This document shows positions 4,821 to 7,002 of a DNA stretch of 7,002 nucleotides, piece by piece. The stretch lies in assembly GCA_035528235.1 (NCBI GenBank), contig DATKZB010000376.1, positions 1 to 7,002 on the forward strand, written 5' to 3'. Origin of the DNA: DATKZB01 sp035528235. Lineage in GTDB: Bacteria; Planctomycetota; Phycisphaerae; FEN-1346. The notes below the pieces were generated by a model. That model did no database searches, had not been told where the DNA came from, and saw nothing but the letters and a program-made list of their open reading frames with translations. Positions within the stretch are counted from its first letter, which is position 1. Each line of letters starts with the position of its first letter. The position numbers and the translations under genes were made by a program.

Positions 4821-5960
4821 CTAACCGCGTATGGGGACGGCGGCCCACTGGGCCATGAGTTCGACGATGGCGCCGAAATCGCGGTTCCCGTGACCCAAAT
4901 TGTTGGCGGCGGCCAGGATTTGCCGCGTGGCGGCGGCCAGCGGCGTCGGGACGTCGAGTTGCTGGGCCAGTTCCAGGGCCAGGTTCAGGTCCTTGAGCAT
5001 GTGCCGCAGGTAGAAGTTGGGCCGGGCCCCCGGGTTGACGACCGTCTGCTCGGCGTCGCGGAGGACCTGGGAATCGAGCGGCCCGGCGTGCAGGACACTC
5101 ATCATCGTCTCGAACGGGACGCCGCTCTTGCGGGCGACCACGAAGTACTCGGCAAATGCCTGGGTGAGTGCGGCCACCAGGATATTGCAGGCCAGTTTCA
5201 AGGTGGCGGCTCGCCCGACGTCGCCGACGTAATGGATGTCGGACGCCAGGACCTCCAGGACGCTCCTCGCGCGGGCGAAGTCGTCGGCGGTGCCGCCGAC
5301 GAGCATCTGAAGCTGCCCCTCGCGGGCCGCGTAGACGCTCCGCATGATGGGTGCCTCAAGGAACCGCACGCTCAGGCTCCGCAGGGCGGTGCCGGCACGG
5401 AACCCCATGCCGGGGCTCGTGGTCGAGCAGTTCACCACGACGGCCCCGCGCTTGAGGCCCCGGCTGAGGCCTTCCTCGCCAAAGAGGACCATGTCGAGTG
5501 CGGCATCGTCGGCCACCATGACGATGACGACGTCGGCCCCCCGTGCGGCGGCGGCGGGCGTGGGCGCCAGCGTGGCACCCTCGGTCACGAGGTCCTTGGC
5601 CTTGTCGGCCGTGCGGTTCCAGACCTGCAGGGGGAAGCCGGCCCTCAAGATGGTGGATGCCATGGGCGCCCCCATGAGTCCGAGGCCGACAAACGCCACC
5701 TTAGTGCGTTTCCGGGCCGGTTTGCTGCGGTGCTCGGGGGCCTTGTCGGCCGGCGGTCTCGGCGGGCGGGGCGGATCGACGGCCGCAACCTTGACCTTGG
5801 CCTCGGCCTTGACCGTCGGCTTGACCGTCGGCTTGACCGTCGCTTTGACCGTCGCTTTGACCGTCGGCTTCGCCTTCACCGTCGCCTTCGCCTTCGGCTT
5901 CGGCTTCGACTTGGCCTTGGCGGCCTCGCTCTTGACGTTCGCCTTCCGGTTCTTAGCCAT
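4821..5960 (-). CDS. Beta-hydroxyacid dehydrogenase (3-hydroxyisobutyrate dehydrogenase/GLYR1 superfamily) with lysine-rich N-terminal tail
   Basis: This 379-residue protein, about 80-90 longer than the usual family length, should oxidise or reduce a small beta-hydroxyacid or semialdehyde with NAD(P). Residues 1-60 are Lys/Ala/Pro/Val-rich (18 lysines) with five tandem 4-residue repeats (P/A)TVK at 32-51. A Pro/Arg linker follows to about 86. The Rossmann domain opens with VAFVGLGLMG (88-97, GxGxxG) and holds ADVVIVMVADDAA (142-154) and VVVNCSTTSPG (174-184). The helical C-terminal domain has the conserved catalytic lysine K255 in AATLKLACN and the KDLNLAL motif (323-329). The substrate-loop motif, usually close to APVSGG, reads APIMRSV here (203-209). 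The ATG at 5960 is chosen for AAGGGA 6 nt upstream, high third-position GC from that codon on and weaker bias before it. An ATGA overlap with the upstream gene (ATG at 6071) would add 37 residues. It is probably co-transcribed with the radical SAM gene. The substrate is unknown. Confidence 0.9.
   Translation of the reverse strand: MAKNRKANVKSEAAKAKSKPKPKAKATVKAKPTVKATVKATVKPTVKPTVKAEAKVKVAAVDPPRPPRPPADKAPEHRSKPARKRTKVAFVGLGLMGAPMASTILRAGFPLQVWNRTADKAKDLVTEGATLAPTPAAAARGADVVIVMVADDAALDMVLFGEEGLSRGLKRGAVVVNCSTTSPGMGFRAGTALRSLSVRFLEAPIMRSVYAAREGQLQMLVGGTADDFARARSVLEVLASDIHYVGDVGRAATLKLACNILVAALTQAFAEYFVVARKSGVPFETMMSVLHAGPLDSQVLRDAEQTVVNPGARPNFYLRHMLKDLNLALELAQQLDVPTPLAAATRQILAAANNLGHGNRDFGAIVELMAQWAAVPIRG
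5808..5867 (-). repeat. Five tandem 12-bp in-frame repeats encoding (P/A)TVK
   Basis: Five consecutive 12-base units (plus-strand form TTGACCGTCGGC or TTGACCGTCGCT, starting at 5809) encode PTVK, ATVK, ATVK, PTVK, PTVK at residues 32-51 of the dehydrogenase. Near-identity at the DNA level, differing only in the P/A-changing and terminal bases, points to recent slippage or unequal recombination. More diverged KPK, KAK and KVK repeats flank them. Confidence 0.85.
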
Positions 5961-5981
5961 AGGTGATCCCTTACCGGTTCG

Positions 5982-6006
5982 TGGAAGCCGCGCCGGGCCG
6001 CTTCCA
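5982..6006 (-). repeat. Intercistronic hairpin before the dehydrogenase gene
   Basis: TGGAAGC (5982-5988) and GCTTCCA (6000-6006) form a 7-bp stem around an 11-nt GC-rich loop in the 107-nt gap between the radical SAM stop codon and the dehydrogenase start. There is no T-run, so a terminator is unlikely. It could stabilise or separate expression of the two cistrons. Its presence mildly supports the gap being untranslated. Confidence 0.4.
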
Positions 6007-6067
6007 GCCATGCTCGCCGCGCCAACGGCCCCGCCCGTAGTGGGAAGGCCCGCGGCCGGCAAAGCCG

Positions 6068-7002
6068 TCATGGGACCTCGTCCGATCCCTCGATAACCAG
6101 CGGCAACTCCGTGCCGCACGCCGCGCAGGCCGAGCCGCGCAGCCACATCTCGGCCACGCCCATGCCCTGCCGCGCAATGACCGTCGCTCCACACGACGGG
6201 CAGATGGTGTCCTGCATGCCGGCGACGTTGCCGGCGTAGACATAGCGGAGGCCCGCGCGCCGGCCGATGCCGACGGCCCGCTCGATGCTGGCCATGGGCG
6301 TCGCCGGCGGCTCGCGGACCTGAAAGTCCGGATGATACCGCGTGATGTGCCAGGGAATGTCCGGCGACACCGAGACCAGAAACTCGGCGATGGCCTCGAG
6401 GTCGGCCGCGTCGTCGTTCCGGCCGGGCACCAGCAGGGTCGTGACCTCGACCCAGATGCCGGCCTCGTGCATGCGGCGGATGGAATCCTTGACGGGCTCA
6501 ACGGCGCCCTTACAGACCGAGCGGTAGAACCCGTCCTGCCACGCCTTGAGGTCGACGTTGGCGGCATCGAGCCACTCGGCCATCTCGGCCAGGGCCTCGG
6601 CCGTCATGAACCCGTTCGTCACGAAGGTGTTCTTGAGGCCGGCTCGTCTGGCCAGGCGGGCCGTGTCGCGTGCGTATTCGAAGAAGACCGTCGGCTCGGT
6701 GTAGGTGTACGAGATGGAGGCACACTCGTACCGTACGGCGGCCGCGACGATGTCTTCGGGGGTGGCCGGGTCGCCGGGTATGTCGCCGTCGTCGGTGCGC
6801 GGCCACTGGGAGATTTGCCAATTCTGGCAGAAACCGCACTGGAAGTTGCATCCCACCGTGGCGATGGAATATGCCCGCGATCCCGGCAGGAAGTGAAACA
6901 GCGGTTTCTTCTCGATCGGGTCGACGTGCCGCGCGATCGCCCGGCCATACACCAGCGTCACCAGGCGGCCGTCGACGTTCTCCCGGACCTGGCAGACGCC
7001 CC
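6068..7002 (-). CDS. amrS: AmmeMemoRadiSam system radical SAM enzyme (AmrS), N-terminus outside window
   Basis: The frame is open to the window edge and 310 residues are visible, so only a short N-terminal part is missing. The sequence begins with CQVRENVDGRLVTLVYG, then DPIEKKPLFHFLPGS (27-41) and the radical SAM cluster motif CNFQCGFC, a CxxxCxxC with C51, C55 and C58 counted from the first full codon; these would ligand a 4Fe-4S cluster that cleaves S-adenosylmethionine. Next come the SYTYTEPTVFFEY segment, NTFVTNGF, DLKAW and the WHITRYHPDF stretch typical of this PflA-related (COG1180) group. The C-terminus has a zinc-ribbon-like pair of CxxC motifs (C267/C270 and C292/C295). AmrS proteins usually neighbour Memo-like (AmrB) and AMMECR1-like (AmrA) genes; neither is visible, and they could lie beyond 7002. 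The substrate of this system is not established. The downstream dehydrogenase lies 107 nt away on the same strand and is likely in the same operon. Confidence 0.92.
   Translation of the reverse strand, partial: GVCQVRENVDGRLVTLVYGRAIARHVDPIEKKPLFHFLPGSRAYSIATVGCNFQCGFCQNWQISQWPRTDDGDIPGDPATPEDIVAAAVRYECASISYTYTEPTVFFEYARDTARLARRAGLKNTFVTNGFMTAEALAEMAEWLDAANVDLKAWQDGFYRSVCKGAVEPVKDSIRRMHEAGIWVEVTTLLVPGRNDDAADLEAIAEFLVSVSPDIPWHITRYHPDFQVREPPATPMASIERAVGIGRRAGLRYVYAGNVAGMQDTICPSCGATVIARQGMGVAEMWLRGSACAACGTELPLVIEGSDEVP

Noticed and set aside
4662..4825. Integron attC site suggested by GTTAGCC at 4662 and GTCTAAC at 4819
   Set aside because: The core-like motifs are in the wrong order and orientation for an attC, GTTAGCC does not fit GTTRRRY, and GTCTAAC is explained by the TAG stop codon of the dehydrogenase. 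No integrase is present.
4890..5966. Long plus-strand frame opposite the dehydrogenase
   Set aside because: It mirrors the real gene; its Arg/Leu/Asp repeats (RRLDRRFDRR type) come from the tandem 12-bp repeats read antisense.

Overview
This is a GC-rich bacterial window (about two thirds G+C by eye). Every gene I can support lies on the minus strand, so transcription runs from high to low coordinates. Long GC-rich reading frames, plain Shine-Dalgarno sites, secreted helical-repeat proteins and surface-polysaccharide genes beside an AmmeMemoRadiSam-type radical SAM enzyme fit an uncultured planctomycete-like bacterium. That placement is inference from style only; no marker gene is present.

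From right to left in transcription order: (1) 6068-7002, the 3' part of an AmrS-type radical SAM protein that runs off the window; (2) 4821-5960, a beta-hydroxyacid dehydrogenase (3-hydroxyisobutyrate dehydrogenase/GLYR1 superfamily) with an unusual lysine-rich, histone-H1-like N-terminal tail, probably co-transcribed with (1); (3) 4086-4820, a 735-base intergenic stretch without a convincing gene. It is packed with short perfect palindromes, includes two tandem hairpin units that differ by compensatory changes, and ends in a multi-hairpin element of about 134 bp; (4) 3513-4085 and 2381-3346, two exported proteins whose shared core is about half identical, a tandem duplication in which one copy has a long extra C-terminal region; (5) 2139-2380, an intergenic region with a good sigma70-type promoter; (6) 1080-2138, a family 2 glycosyltransferase, followed by (7) 1-918, the N-terminal part of a polytopic O-antigen ligase/polymerase-like membrane protein. 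Genes 6 and 7 look like the start of a polysaccharide biosynthesis operon continuing to the left.

The glycosyltransferase would add sugars on the cytoplasmic face and the multi-pass protein would polymerise or ligate lipid-linked glycans on the outer face. The duplicated exported proteins are probably periplasmic or envelope-associated with unknown function. The AmrS/dehydrogenase pair is a separate unit. I see no rRNA, tRNA, CRISPR array, complete insertion sequence or integrase. The least explained material is the palindrome-rich intergenic DNA and the tailed dehydrogenase.
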